From: Heterobilharzia americana
Lineage: Eukaryota > Platyhelminthes > Trematoda > Strigeidida > Schistosomatidae
Reading direction: 5' to 3'
Length of the DNA stretch: 64,000 bases
Assembly: GCA_944470555.2 (NCBI GenBank)
Contig: OX104127.1
Location: 33,247,661 to 33,311,660, forward strand
Part shown: positions 1 through 14,539 of the stretch, piece by piece
Layout of the letters: the number at the start of each line of letters is the position of its first letter
Position numbering within the stretch: the stretch's first letter is position 1
Notes under the pieces: model-generated
What the model saw: only the letters and a program-made list of their open reading frames with translations
Databases searched by the model: none
What the model was told of the DNA's origin: nothing
Position numbers and translations under genes: made by a program

Positions 1-59
1 CTTGTTCTGTTTTGATTCCTAATTCTATTATTGTGTGAAACATCTAGGTAACTAATATA

Positions 60-420
60 GTAGTGTTACTTGTATTATCCCGTCGGTGATCGAATCAAAT
101 TGGTCGGTCTCTTTCGGCATATGGGCCCCTGCGCAGATGCCTCGATATTGCGTGTGTACCAATTTTATATTAATGATGGATAGTGGTTAGTAGTGGGGTT
201 CAGTGCATGTGTTTCGTCCTATTTGGAACTCGTCAGCTGAGTGTACCTGCCTCTCAATGAGCGGTGTTGTTCCTACTAAGACTCGAATCCGGGACCGATA
301 GCTTCAAACTCCAGAGCGTTATTCATCAGGCCACCGAGTCATGATAGCCATTTGTACGATGGGTATAGTTTTAATATTGTTACTTCTATTATTCTGTCGT
401 TGATTGGACCAAATTGTCAA
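60..420 (-). mobile_element. Sm-alpha-like tRNA-derived SINE, partly tandem, with hammerhead-ribozyme core
   Basis: On the minus strand there is a tRNA-like RNA polymerase III promoter: a box A-like stretch at 316-334 and a box B-like GGATTCGAGTCT at about 281-293. Downstream, at 211-239, is a hammerhead-like core with CTGACGA, a short stem-II hairpin closed by GGAC, then GAAAC. Schistosome Sm-alpha repeats are tRNA-derived SINE-like elements known to carry hammerhead ribozymes. A stretch at 65-105 recurs at 379-420 with an offset of about 314 bases, so the element seems to be a partial tandem dimer. The element borders are approximate. Confidence 0.75.
211..239 (-). ncRNA. hammerhead ribozyme core (probably degenerate)
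   Basis: On the minus strand, CTGACGA is followed by a stem-II arm GTTC, loop CAAATA and partner GGAC, then GAAA. Apart from a G-U wobble in stem II, this is the conserved catalytic core of the schistosome hammerhead. I could not place a clear stem III and a GUC or NUH cleavage triplet in the following bases, so the copy may no longer cleave. Confidence 0.6.
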
Positions 421-1344
421 CAGAAGCTTGAAGATCAAATCGACTGTTAACTACTATAGAATGCAAATTCATTGTTAATCTAGAGGAGAGAATTTTACTG
501 TGACAAAAACACTGAGTAGGTAAAGTCACTCCGAAGTGAGAAAGCAAGTAGGCAGGAATTTCGACCCAAAAGTTTTACTCAATGAACATAAATACTTCTT
601 GAATGGAGGTGTTTTCCATAAAGAATTTATCAAAATTTTGCAACAACCTATTTAATATCTGTCTGTTGACTGGTCATTTCACAAATATAGTGTGAAAACA
701 CTTTAAAATAACACATTCAAATAAAAATCCAAACAAAATTGTAAAGTTCTTTGCATCCAATGGAATCACCTAACAATAAATTGATTGACTTCATATTTAA
801 ATAAACATGTGTCAGTAGATTTCTTTGGAGTAAGAATGCGAACGTTTGTTCGCGATGAAACATCTTTTGTGTACTGGTTATGTAATGTTTTATAAAAATA
901 AAATTATGTAACTTAGCAACCGTATCTGCGGTTACGTGTAATGAGCAGTGAGCCATGCATATGTGGTGCTAACTTGGTACCCCTATTTCGATAGGCGAAG
1001 TGGATTTTCAACCTGTTATACACTAGTTGAAATTCAACCACATAGGCTAGTGAGACAGTTGCATCAGTGACTTACTTCACACTGGATATGCTCAGTGTTC
1101 TCTTGTGCATTTGATAATTAGCATTTAATGAAATGTTTAGTATGAATATATATTTGCTTTATTAGCGTTATATGAACCTGCTTATTGAATAACAGAAGTA
1201 TTTAAAAACTAGATTGTTTTACATTGAACACATGTTTTTATCATTTTCTTTGGTTTTCTTCGACTTCCCATGTTATTTGGGATCGCCTACGCACTTATCT
1301 TTTCGTTTTCCTTTTATACACTTTCATCGTGATCAGGCAAATAG
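421..1344. other. non-coding stretch before exon 1
   Basis: No coding exon or clear repeat is seen. It is either upstream flank or an intron of TRIP12, depending on whether earlier exons exist. The only open frames are short and AT-biased. Confidence 0.5.
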
Positions 1345-1477
1345 GGGTGTATCATAGTCGTTCATCATATTCAAAGTCGTCTGATCGTAAACGACATTCG
1401 TACACTTCACCAAATATCTCCCATACTTCACAAGATCCATCTCACGTCACCACGGGTTTATTTATGAGCAAAAGGTC
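1345..1477 (+). CDS. TRIP12: TRIP12 exon 1 of this model (N-terminal, basic Ser-rich)
   Basis: The acceptor is either CAG at 1334-1336 or TAG at 1342-1344, after a pyrimidine-rich tract. The donor GTAAGT starts at 1478. The exon encodes a Ser/Lys/Arg-rich segment ending MSKRS and stops in phase 2. That fits exon 2, whose first base A completes a Ser codon and leads into RRDRQRS. An in-frame ATG at 1464 could be an initiator, but an upstream first exon is just as possible. The N terminus of human TRIP12 is also a disordered basic Ser-rich region. The call rests on phase and composition, not on a conserved motif. Confidence 0.55.
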
Positions 1478-4400
1478 GTAAGTTCTACCTTATTTCATAG
1501 AATAATTTTATGATGAAGTTTTACTCAATGCAATGTGTGTTTACTTTTCTGTGATAAATGCTATTTGTTTTGTATCAGTTCACAGGTTTCCGATAACTCT
1601 TGTTAAACAATCAGCGGCATTCTCACAGTGTCCGTTTTAAAGTTAATGAGGAACCCAGTATGCTATAGAAAGTGTGTTTTAGCGAAGTTCATACAGCTTA
1701 TATGGTTCATAGGTGATTTGAAATGCCGTAACGATCATTATTATGCTCTCGTTACTACCTATTCAAATGTTTCAAACGATGCATAACTGTTTTGCACTTC
1801 AAGAACAACTACTGTTTTTGAATAATATCTTGTTTTGGATTCCATTCTATGCTCAAGAAAGTTTACTCTAGAGACAGTTTAGCAACTTATAGATTCCAAA
1901 ACAAATAGATTTTTAGCCAAAACAAGAAGAACTAGATTTGTACAACAGAATGATATCCCTTTTATAAATACCCTTCAACTGCATTCAGTCTAAAGGTACA
2001 ATCAGTATTAGCATATAAGAGGTTAAAATTAGGAAATCAATGATCTTAAGTTGTACAGTAAAATCATTGTAATATGTGAGAAAACTAATTGTGTGGAGGA
2101 GTAATAAATGTAAAAAAGGAGCGATTGGTAGTGACTAAAAATAGTTGAGTAAAATGGGAGATTGTGTAATTAAAATGAAACGAGATCAAATTATGGTCAC
2201 CATGGGGATGAGAGATTTATCACAGACCTTCAGTATGCAGAGGTGAGGTTGAGTGTTTTACAGCAATCGCTTCCGTAAAGCATAGTAATCCAGACGTTTT
2301 CTGTAACCTTTATTATTTTAAAAGTATTTGAGAAGTGAACCTGATGCCTTGTGTCTATTAGGTGTCTGTTAACTGCACTGGTAAGAAACTTGCTTCATTT
2401 CAGGCACAGATTCTTACGTATATGCTCAGTAAACAAAATAGATGCCTTCTTCTCAGTCCCACAACGTATTTGCTATCATAAGTGCATGTAAATTCATAAA
2501 TGTAGTTAGAGATGACATGAATAGTGTATTTATCCAGTTTGAACTAGTATCGTATACTGACACATGGTGACCATAATTTGATCTCGTTTCATTTTAATTA
2601 CACAATCTCCCATTTTACTCAACTATTTTTAGTCACTACCAATCGCTCCTTTTTTACATTTATTACTCCTCCACACAATTAGTTTTCTCACATATTACAA
2701 TGATTTTACTGTACAACTTAAGATCATTGATTTCCTAATTTTAACCTCTTATATGCTAATACTGATTGTACCTTTAGACTGAGTGCAGCTGAAGGGTATT
2801 TATAAAAGGGATATCATTCTATTCTGCAAATCTAGTCCTTCCTGCTTTGTGCAAACTTATCAAAGAATCCAAATGAATGAAATTGATTTTTATCGTCAGT
2901 AAAGTCAGATTTTCGACGCGAGTCGTGAAGAAGGCTAAAAAATCTGTTGTCCGTATGTATGAACTACGTAGCCTCTTTCTTAGGAATGTTTGGAATATCT
3001 TGACGTATGTAATAATGCATATTCATGTGTATTTAGTTTTCTGCCACAACGATTTCTTAACCCGGAGTGGATGTATGCGGTTGTTAAAAACTTCAAGTTA
3101 ATCACTTTTGTCATCTGGTTTGCTGATCAGAGGTTAGATTTAATGATCAAAACCTTTCAATGGCAGAGATATCTCATTTTATTCTTGGTAGCTGTGCAAC
3201 TTCGTTTACATATGCGAATATGCAACTCAGAGACCATATGTGTAGGTTCATACACTGAAATGAACCAAACCTTTTGTGTGAGGTTTAACGATAATACCAG
3301 CTGCCCAAACCTCAGTAAGTGCAGTGGGATTCGAAATTGTCGCCCACTGGTACAGCTAGATTTTTGAGAATATGCAAACGGTAGGTAGCTTATTTGATGT
3401 AGTTCTTTTCTCAAGTTGAAAGCCTTCAAACAAGCTAGTGACAGACCACAGTTAAAGTTCAACACCCAGAACACAAACTGAAAGACGAAACTACAAAGGA
3501 CATCTTCACGTCAATTAGTCATCAGGAAAAAGTGCGAGACATTCAGCAACACCCCTGAAGGAACCTGCTTGGAAGAGCACTAGAACTCTGCGAAAGCGAC
3601 GTGGAAGGAAAACTGCACAAGTGTGTTAGGAAGGAGGAAGAAGGGAGATTAGACAAGGAATGGATCTTGGTGGACACATGAAAGCTGATAGAAGAGGGAG
3701 AAGAGGATTGTGAAGCAGATGATCTAGTGCAGTGCAGTGCACGGATGAACAACGAAAAGAGGAACTGAACACAAACTATAAAACACTACACTGGACAAGG
3801 AAGTGAAGAATAGTGTGTGGAAAGATAAAAGACACTTTTATGACACACCTGCAAGTGAGGCGGAACAGGCTGCCGGCTGGTAGGAGAGACAGCGACCTGA
3901 CAACACTATATCAAATAACCAAGTTACTATCTGGGAAGAGATCAACTCAGATGAAGCTGATGAAAGATAGTGAAGGAAAGCTGGTTACGGAAGAAGGGAA
4001 ACAAAGGAAACAATGGGCTGACCACTTCAAAAAACTCTTGAATCGAACACTACCACCACCACCACCTATAACTCGTCCAGAAGTACCACCTGCAGCTCAG
4101 CCACAGAACTATCAGTGAACACAAACCCTCCGACAGAAGCAGAAGTGAGGCCTAGAACGCCACGCCATAAAGTTGCTGGAATCCGGGAAAGCAGTAGGAC
4201 CAGATGGAATTCCGCCAGAAGCACTGAAAGCAGACGCAGAGACAACAGTGGACACGCTCACATCACCATTGCAGAAGGCTTGGAAGGAAGGAAGAAAGGA
4301 AGGAAAGGTACCTGGCGAGTGGGAAAGGGTTACCCGGTCAAACTCCCAAAGCACCTAAGTGACCAAAGTCTTTGAAAGAAATGGATAGGAATCACGCTCC

Positions 4401-6012
4401 TGTCCACCCAATTCAAGCAAAATATTATGCCGCATCATCCTTGGGAGACTGAAAGATGCTCTGGATTCAAAACTGCGACCGGAACAGGTTGGCTGGCTGG
4501 CTTCAGGAAGAACAAATCATGTGCGCATCAAATTGCAATGTCACGCTACACATCATCATAGAACAGAGCGTAGAATGGCAGTCAACTCCTCTACCTTAAC
4601 TTCGTCGATTTTGAAAAGGCCCTTGACAGCGTCGACCGACAAGTAATTTGTCAGCTGCTGCTTCAACACTACGGTTTTAGTGCTGCGAACCTTTACCAAC
4701 CTCATTCGACAGCTATATGCTATGCTGTATGATGCTGAATGTCAAGTGATTAACAATGAAAAGCTCAGTGATGCCTTTAAAGTGAAGACAGGAAGGAGTA
4801 AGACAAGGCTGCCACCTACTAACAACCATGATTTTCCTGTTTGTGGTCGTCTGGATCATGTAACCAACTGTGAGGAGTGAGAAGAAGGTTATATGCTGGC
4901 CAGACCGATGAAATATTCCAGAAGAAGATTTGGATTTCGCCAACGATGATGATTTATTTCTAATGTTTTGTAGTACAGACTCGAATATCTACAGGCGAAA
5001 ACTAACAAGTTGACAGGAGAGGCAATGGGGCGAAGACGGGACTTCCTTCAAGTGAACGTAAAGAAGACAGAAGTGATGAAGATACCTAACCAACAACAGC
5101 AACAAACACCAATCACCATCAACGGGAGAAACCTAAAGGTAGTAGTCTCTTTCATCTACCTAGGCAAAGCAGCGCCGTTTCAACTACAGGTGGCACACAT
5201 GAGGATGTCAAAGCCAGGATCGGAAAGACAGCAAGACAGGCCTTCCTGCATTGACCTGAAACTAGTGTGGAGATCTACTGCACTGCACTGCACTCCACTC
5301 CACTCAGCATAAAGCGTGAACAGCATCCAGATCTTCAACACTAACGTCAGTCAAGTAACTCAGTGCTTCCATGTGATGGTTGAGAAACTTGGCGCGTCAC
5401 GAAAACAATCTCCAACAATCTCCATCTCCTGACATACATGATCAACAGCTGCCACCTACGCTCACTCCATACTGACACTGAAGATGGAGATCACATGGAT
5501 GACCAGAATGATAAGAATAAGCAAGGAGGAACTCACTCTGGTTGGCCCCACAACCAACCGAGGAGGCAAGAACCTATGGTATCGTCCAACAGATGTTCAG
5601 AAGAGAGTGGAGATGGATTGTGTTGAATTGGATATACACTGAGAAGACCGATTGAGGACGTTAGGTGCCAGACCAGGCTGTCGAGTGGAACCCACATGGG
5701 GAAGGATGAGTTGGGCGTGTGAGGTGATGGTGATATGGAGGAGATGGTGTGAGGAAGAAATGAGAGGTTGTGTGCAGTGATGGAGCCAGGTTGGGAAGAC
5801 TGGAGAGAAGAGAGTGGAATGTTGCCGTGTTACTGAAGCCCTATATTCCACTATGAACCCAGGAGACATATATTCATATAATAATGTAATAATAAGCGGC
5901 ATTTAATGCAGCTATACATCGGTCCAGCTTAGCATGTTTCGCAGACCCAGGATGGAAGAAAATATGTCCCAGGAAAGCATCTAACTGAACGTAACCAGAG
6001 AATGAACTTGCA

Positions 6013-6071
<59 letters not shown>

Positions 6072-9000
6072 ATTGTACGTGTTCAGTTTGTTTAGTTTTG
6101 GTCAGTTTGTATAACATAATAGGTCTAAACAGCTGTAGTTTATTTGATTGGTCTAGATTGCAGATCAATGAAGGAAAGTTATAATCTGATTGGCTATGAT
6201 AATGTCTATCTAGTGATGAAACCACTTTATCTGTCCCTCTCACTACCTATTCAACCAGTCTGGTCCTTTGTCATCATAGCGACGTAATCTGTTCATGTGA
6301 TTTATCTTTGTTATTACGGAATTCACCAAATTTTATGGAATTGACGTTTAGCGGTGCTTTGTTAAACATTAATGCTTCTAAAAGAGAAGTTCAGGCATTA
6401 TTATATGGCGTCTGACTGGGCTTTTGAATTCATGGGATTTAAATATCACAAGTTTGTAAAGGTAACTCTACTTTCGTTGCTTAATGATGGGAGAGATGTA
6501 TTCAATCATTTATTATGGTTCTAAAGTCTACACAAACCCTAAGGTTACCCAAAAGGTATGCACGGTTCACTTCTTTCTGTTCATACATTTAAACCTTCGC
6601 TCCCATCTCATCCCATTCTTTTACTTAATCTCTCATATTTCATTGATAAACATTCAATGTAAACGTACTCTGACCAACAATGTGCTGGATGCTTTGGCGG
6701 ATAATACAGAATATTTGTTTATTTTTTTATTTGTTCTAATTGATATACTACGCTGGGATTATACAGGTAAAAATACACCTTATACGAGTAGTCATTTTAG
6801 CCTTCATTTAACACTTCACATTGTTATTTCATTATTGTATTCATTACATGATTTTTCCACCCTATTTGATACATAACTCATCGCTAGACGTTGGTAGATA
6901 AACACTTTCATACTTTAAAGACCGCTCTAGCAACCGCTGAGATAACCAATCATGTTTCTTCATTTAAAAAATAACTACCTTCCCCGCCGAAATATCCAAA
7001 ACTGACTCACTATTTCAGCAGTTCCTAACGTGGCCTTTAAAGTTGCCCTTCATACCACAGACAAATGTATGTAAATGAGTCATTATCTGTAGATTTTATC
7101 TTGTTGTTTCGTGATTATTCTATTCATATTGATTTTGTTGCACAACTAACACACTAGAGTGATTACTACACCACCTGATAAAAACATCCATTTGATTTGA
7201 TTTCCATTCACTCATAACACTGATTGTTTGAATATTGAAGTAATTTTACATTATGCCTTATTATGGGCTATTACACTTCACCCATTCATTCTCATGGATG
7301 TATATAGCTGTAGAGCCTGAAAAGGAAGTTATTAAGAACAACTGTTCTCTTAAATTATTCTTGTTCTGGATAGTCTATGTGCATCTTTAGATTAATGCAC
7401 GTATGTTAGCTAAATGTATACCACGGAACCCGAACATGTCACTGGGATTCTGTTTAATCCGATATTCGAGGTGCCGACTGTTTCTTAGGTCGGAGTCTTG
7501 ATGTGTTGTGATTTCACAAGCTGGATCACCCAACTGCATTTTAATGGAATTAGTATCTGAGATTTTGAGAGAAAAACAAAGATTCTCCCCGAATAACCTT
7601 TGGTTAGTACACTGGAAATGGAAAACGTTTAAGTACTTGATACCCTCCTACAAAAGTTGTCCTATTGCTTGGGATTTGGTAACTAGCAATTCCTTTTCTA
7701 CTGTAATCCATTCGGACCTATTTCCTAGACTTAGTTTCTGTTTGATGCTGTCTACCATATACTACCCTTTTATTTAGCGAAACTGCCTCCTGTGTGTGGT
7801 ATGTATTAACACAATGCAGAAGTTTATTAGTATGATTAATCTGTATACAGGGAGTAAATTCCACAAACCCCCGATAACCATGCATTCATGGACTCTTCTT
7901 AGCACATGCGATATCTGATTTAGAATTTATGCTACACTTTAATGAGTAATAATATCAAAGCAACATCTGCGTAGAGATTTACTCGGATAACAAGCAACGT
8001 TTTACACATTGTGTACTACCTGCAGGCATCTAGTGGTACTTTTAAGCTTCATTAAATATCGCATGACATTATGTTTTAGATGGTAAATTTGTTAGTTATA
8101 AAAGATGATAGAGTTTGTGAATCAATTTCACTACAGTGATAGGATCTATCCTGCATATGTCACGTAAAACTTAAAGTTTGTGATCTCAGTGCAATCGTAT
8201 TAATGATAATAATAGTAATAATAATAAGGGAGGAAAGTGCAAATCAGGAAATCTTAGTCACTAATTTTAGGGCGTAACCATTGTCGTGTTCTGCTTGACT
8301 CATCGTCTTTTTCCCTCTGGTTAGTATATAAGGCTAATCTGACACTGTTAGTCTTAGTTTATGTTTCAGCCTAAAGGAATCTTTTGCATTGATATTTGGG
8401 AGCACATGTTTTTCATTAAACCAATGTATGTGATTTGTTTCACGCTAACATACAGCTGGTCGTTCAGCTCTTGTGGATGCATATTTTTGTCATTGATTGA
8501 TTAGGTCAACTTTTCCTACAATACGTAATTACCGATAAATACTTTTTTCCAACTTTTAGACGTCGCGATCGCCAGCGATCTGTGACTTCTATGACGACAA
8601 CAAGTTCATCTACCACCAAGAACACGAACACTGGCGACCATGTGTTCAACACAAACACCTCAAACTACGCTGCTTGTTCAAGTCCTTCATCTGCCCATAT
8701 CGGAGAGAATACTGTATACCCTCAAATGCCTTGTGTCCAACTGCCTGTTAACTCATGTTCTTCACCCTACTCTCCAAGTGTTATGATATCTGATGTTAAT
8801 GTTTCACAACATATCGGAGCAAAAGGCTTTTCTACCAATGACATATGTCAGCCTGTCAGCACCGCCCCAAATATCCCCTTTTACATTGTTCAAAAAGGTG
8901 CTTGTGCACCAGCTGAAACTCAAGATGCCAATGCTCGCCTACTCAATCAGAATTTCTACGTTATTCCTGATTTCACCCGCACAGCAGAAAGCCAAAAACC

Positions 9001-9725
9001 TTCATCTTCTGAACTAAAAAGTTCCTGTATTCATTCTGATTCCATTCAACTGCGTAGTTCAAAGGAGCTCCCAATTAGTCAATCGGAAGCATATAGGAAT
9101 TACAACCACCAAATGGCTGTTGATATGACAACTAATACACTGCATAATCAAATGTCTCACCCATCATCTTCAGTGCTAGACTCGTCAAATCAAATGAATC
9201 AAATGGGATCGCCTGTCTGGTCATCTGTGGACCCCATAGGGACTCAGATGGCCTTTTCGACAGCGTCGTTACCTAGCAGTGCAATGATGGTAGCAGCATT
9301 ACAGACCTCATCCAATTACCGTAAAAGTGAGTTGATTGTAGTTACTGGTTCATATCGTGAAATGTATAAAGTGCTATTTCGGAAATTTATATGTATTAAA
9401 GATTTTGAGTTAACCAGAGTAAAACGTTTTCTTGGTGGTGTCAGCCGTAGCAGTTTTTCGGAAGTTTTGGGAAAGCTAAATATATGGTTTATGAAAAGAA
9501 GTTTACTAGATTACTAGTTATGTCAACTTGTGGCGTACTAATTTACTGCAGAGAAAGGGAACCTGAAGGGGAAAGATTTTTTTTCACTAATCAAGACCAA
9601 CTAAATGTCATCTTCAAAATATGAGAGTAACATTATTCTGATGATCAATTACATTCTTGCTGATCCTGAAGTAAAAGTAAACTTTAGTACCATGATGTTA
9701 AAAATCTAGTGGTTGGTTGATATAG

Positions 9726-9770
<45 letters not shown>

Positions 9771-12700
9771 GTGGAGCCATATTCTCAATTTTCCTCTCTA
9801 CACACGTGAAAGCCCACTTTAATTTTACTGAATTATATACATTAATTATGCTTCGTAATGAAATTTTTGATTTGTTTTTATTCTGATGCAGTGATTGATT
9901 CCAGATTGAATGATATTCCCATCATGTAACCTGATTAAGGACAAATACTGATATCTTTCTTTTAAGTACTCTAGAGTGCAAGAGAGTGTTACCTCGTAGG
10001 GTTTGTTTTCGTTCAGAAACTATGTCCCATAGTATTTTTTTTTCTGTTGGTTTGATCAGTACCTATGTTACTCCTGAGTTTAAAAAAATCCAAATAAAAT
10101 AATAAGTTAGATCTAAGCTTGTGATTCCTTATCTTACTTCCCAGGGAGATGGATGCATCTTATTCTTCTTCTTTATTGTATGTGCTACGGCTCAACTACA
10201 TTTTTCCTCATTAGTCTGAGTATATTTAGCATTATCATCTATCGGTAAACAATTATTTTGTATTCCTTGCCGCTAAAAGTTGGTTTTAGATGTTTTCACT
10301 TTCTGTTGTTTATTTAATATAACACATTAATGCATTACTGGATGACGTCACCAGCGGAATTTATTGTGCATAATTGGCGATGATTAACCGCGTTTTAAGT
10401 GTATTACTTCTATCGATTATAAGCTCACTTCAGCATACTACTCATATCCTGTTTTGCTTCTTTCAAGGCACGAAGAGCATAGTTGTCAAATTTTAGTAGT
10501 CGTTCATTATTTTGGCTCATAATGTCTCTAAAACAGGGATTCACGCTGTTAGTCTAGACACACAAACAGTTGCCATGTTCTGTATATATTGAAATAATCT
10601 GGCATAGAGTCGTTACTCAAGAAACGATGTGAAGCGACTATTATTGTACAATTTAAGTCGACATTTTCTCACTTACCATTTCAGATGATTCAATCGTTAA
10701 TGATTATAATTTAGTTACAGATTCACATAAAATTGCTTCCCTTTTTGATCTGATTTTGTTTGTCATACTTTTTTCCTAAGGAACTCTAGAATCATTTAAT
10801 ACAGCTCAGGTTTTTCACTCTTCAACTTCTGGTTCTTCTACGATCTGTCATAGTCAAACTGATCCTAAATGTCCTACGGACTCAAACATGATTCCTATAC
10901 TGCCAAATGCCTGCTCTCCTTTTTTAATTTCAACTACTGCATCCGCATCAACCAATTCCTCAACTGCTATACAACAACTCCTAAACCCGATCAATATGGC
11001 TCGTTTAATTGCATTTAATCAGAACATGCAATCAAACACACAATGCCAAAAGTCTTTTCCGTTGGATCATCTTCACCAGTCTACTTTAGCTACAGGATGC
11101 CTAGCGTCATCCTTCCAGCACACAGCTCCCGTTTCCTCAGGTAAATACTCCCGACATTCTCTTCAAACTGCTCATTCAGGATCCGCATCAACTTCAAAAT
11201 CCATTGTTTATATGCGTAATCATTCTAGCCCGTCAGAATGGTCCAATTTCAAAACAACGGCTACTCATAGTGGACATCGCAGTCCACATGGTGATGGTAT
11301 TAACCATCGCATAGCACAGTTACAGCAGGCTTCAACAGACAGATCCCTGCAACTTATCATTTTACAAGATATAAATCAAGTAAGCCTCATTTATATGTTT
11401 TATTTACATATTTCGTTTATCACGTATTCGGAACTCTACACTAGTTATGTTTCTATAAATGTATGACTTTAATTTGAACAGGGCAGCTTCACTACATACT
11501 GAAGGTTAAATATGAAAGTTGATTTAAAAAAATAATAATCACTGTTCTAGTAACCTAATTTCCTGTGATACCAGCTGATTGTGAGAGTTGGGCATAATTC
11601 CATCTGTCGAGTCATATCCGCACAATACCCAACATCAAATTGTGACTGCTAGGCGTGTTGTTGTTCTTGATTTCCTTCAAACAAATATCCTGAGCTGCTT
11701 ATGAATCAAAATTTATTTCACACTGTACCCTATCAATTGTCATTACTCGTCTCATTTTTTACACTTTCATAAAAGACTCTTTGGCAAAGGGTATTCATAG
11801 ATTATAAATACCTAGTAACCAGTGTCTCTTAGAAGTACATAACTGAGATGATTGAGTCTTTTAACGTTTTTGATATATGACAGAGAGAGTTTTATTCCAA
11901 TTTTTGGCTTACCTCCTAGTTCCATGCCGGACCTCATCTGCATGAAAGTCATTCAAAAACCTGAGTGACCAATCCTGTCACCAAGATGAAAACATCGTAT
12001 CAACCCTTCCACATTAGAAAACACACTCCTGGCCGAGCACTCTGTTAATGCCCCCCCTCCCTCCTGCCCTCAAGACTGATCAGTGCAATCCCAGAACCTT
12101 CCCAGCTGTCAGGCTTCGACGCATTCACATTCATCGGGTAAATCGAGTCGTCTGACCATACTCATCTCCCCATGGGTAGACGTGTGTGGTGCCCGCCTCA
12201 TTGAGTCTCCATAATCTTACATAAGAGATTCAGTTCACCTTGCCAAGAGACTAACTCCCTCTCATCATATTAATCCAAGTTCACAGGCCCTTCTGGAAAA
12301 CAGTCAAGGCTAGGACAAACGATGCCCAGCATTCCTGACCGCATATCGCCCACCTTCTCAAGTTGAACCACACCCTGCTCCTAGGGACTGCTTTGACGAC
12401 CGAGATTAGGAAGCTAGATTCCCATACCCTTCAGTTGCACTGCTCCCAGCGCATTGGCGGAATGGAATCCTGACGGTTAGCTAGACGGTTTGTGCTTTGG
12501 AGACCCGTTCCACTAATCTGTGCATATGGATCTCGTTGACTGCGTTTACCGCTAGGTCAACCCAGATGGGTTGGTTGATATCCAACAGGGCCGCATGGAG
12601 GGTCATCGTCACTGCATAACTAGGCTTTATCCGTAACCACGGGTGCACACTCCGCTTTCATAAGCCAGCAGCATAAACACTCACACCATCTAATCGCCAT

Positions 12701-14484
12701 ATTGATGAAGGCGCTTGTATTATGGCTATTTTGTTACTGTCGTCACTTTGTTAGTGCGGAAAGTAGATGAAAACAAGTGTTCATGAAGTCTTAGGTCTGT
12801 TTTTGATAGATAACACCATTAAACAGTGGTAATTACTTCCATTTTACATTCTCGTAGTGATGTGTTGTTGTTTTCGTTTCTACGATATTGGTGACACTAT
12901 TATTTACTGAATATATTTTTTTATTACATCATGTCTCAATTCCGTACGCTAGTTTGTTGTCCACTTTAAAAGAGTATATATTTGCTGATACGTATCGTAT
13001 TCTATACTTCATTCCGTGCTAATGATAATATGTATAAATAGTTCATTGGCTGAAAATTGGAACAACTTCAAAGTGTACATTGTGCTCATTGAGGTCAGAT
13101 TTCTGTGCAAATATGTCACTTCGGTCAATTCAGCAGATGTAGTTTATATCAAACACCCGAATATACTGTCAAACAATAACGTAACTATTATGTCAATTTC
13201 AAATTTATCTTTTACAAAAGAAGAAATGGTAGAGTCAGCAATAGATTTATTCTTTTGGTAGCAAAGTCCTTAGGTGCACGGTATGATAGGCTGTCGAATT
13301 GATTCGTTAATGCAGTTAATCACACATTCAATTAACATAAAATCGCAATAATTCACAGTATCGATGAAAATGTTGATAGTTTTGTAGGTATAATTACCTT
13401 TAATATAAATTTGTTGATTGTACACTCTTATTGCTATTCGAAAGTGGTACAATTTGTAACAGCTGTTGATTATTTATAGGTATCATGTGAGCGACTGTCA
13501 ATATGTTCAGTTTAACATACTTGGTAACAAAATTCGATCATATGGAATTCTTACAATTCGGTTTGGAGTAGTTATTTTGTAGCTGATTTGCATCCATAAA
13601 GATTTCGCTCTTGTAATAGATTATATTATTATTCCACTCTTTTAATGCAATCCTTCTCTTTTTCTAATTGTTTGACTTTTAATTTGTTTGTATTTGATTA
13701 TATTATGTTGTTTTGTTCGTAATACAAAGCAATTTATCATTTTATCGACATTTAAATTGTTTCATTTAGTCTCAGTAGGTTCACTTGTTTGATTATTTAA
13801 AACTGTCCTTTTTGTAAATCTCTAATCACTTCAACTGATTCAATTTTGAAGTGTAAATCGAGTTTTTTAGAGTAGATCCTGAATCAGTTCTGTTGATTAT
13901 GTAAAGTCTTGTAATTTTCTTGTCCTGTTGTCTCTCTTCTTAGATCTTGTTGATGGATTTCGAAGAAAACTTAACCAATTTAGATGTTAATGGTTTAGTT
14001 AACTGTGTTCTGGAAATTCTCGAATCACAAGAAGAACATCTAGTTGAATTGAAAAATTTGAGCTGCAATGTTTTAACCCATATGATGGATGTTCTTCCTC
14101 GTACCTCTGATGCTATTGTCCCAGCTTTACCCATTCTACTGACTACTATGTCTTCCAGTTTTGTTGGTGATATATTGGAAAGAATAATTAACTTGTTGGA
14201 ACAAATATCACGTCGTCATGGGAAAGAAGTACTGAAATCTGGTGGTGTTTCTGTGAGTTCGAATATCGGGGTGTTTTGCCTTAGTGTGTTGTATCATGAT
14301 ACAGATTTTGTGGTAACGTTCTGTATATCTCTACTTGTTTAATGACTTATGTGTTTGGAGCTGTGGTTCACCGGCCTAAAAAGTCGAACTTCATCTGGTA
14401 AGTCGCGAGTTTGAATTCCGCTTCGCGTACTGGATTTTGGATAGTCCCTTCGTTAGAAAACAAGTGAAGTGTCGAGTACACAAA

Positions 14485-14539
<55 letters not shown>

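Noticed and set aside
5438..5626. 62-codon frame repeated at three places as a possible conserved small protein
   Set aside because: It lies in the shared 3' region of RTE-like elements, so its conservation reflects element copies and not selection on this frame.
5874..6243. Open frames with long Tyr-Ile repeats on both strands
   Set aside because: They are translations of the (TA)n run and are open in several frames at once.
9327..9517. Open continuation of exon 2 to a stop at 9517 as a possible alternative C terminus
   Set aside because: A good GTGAGT donor at 9327 keeps phase with exon 3; the extension has no conserved content.
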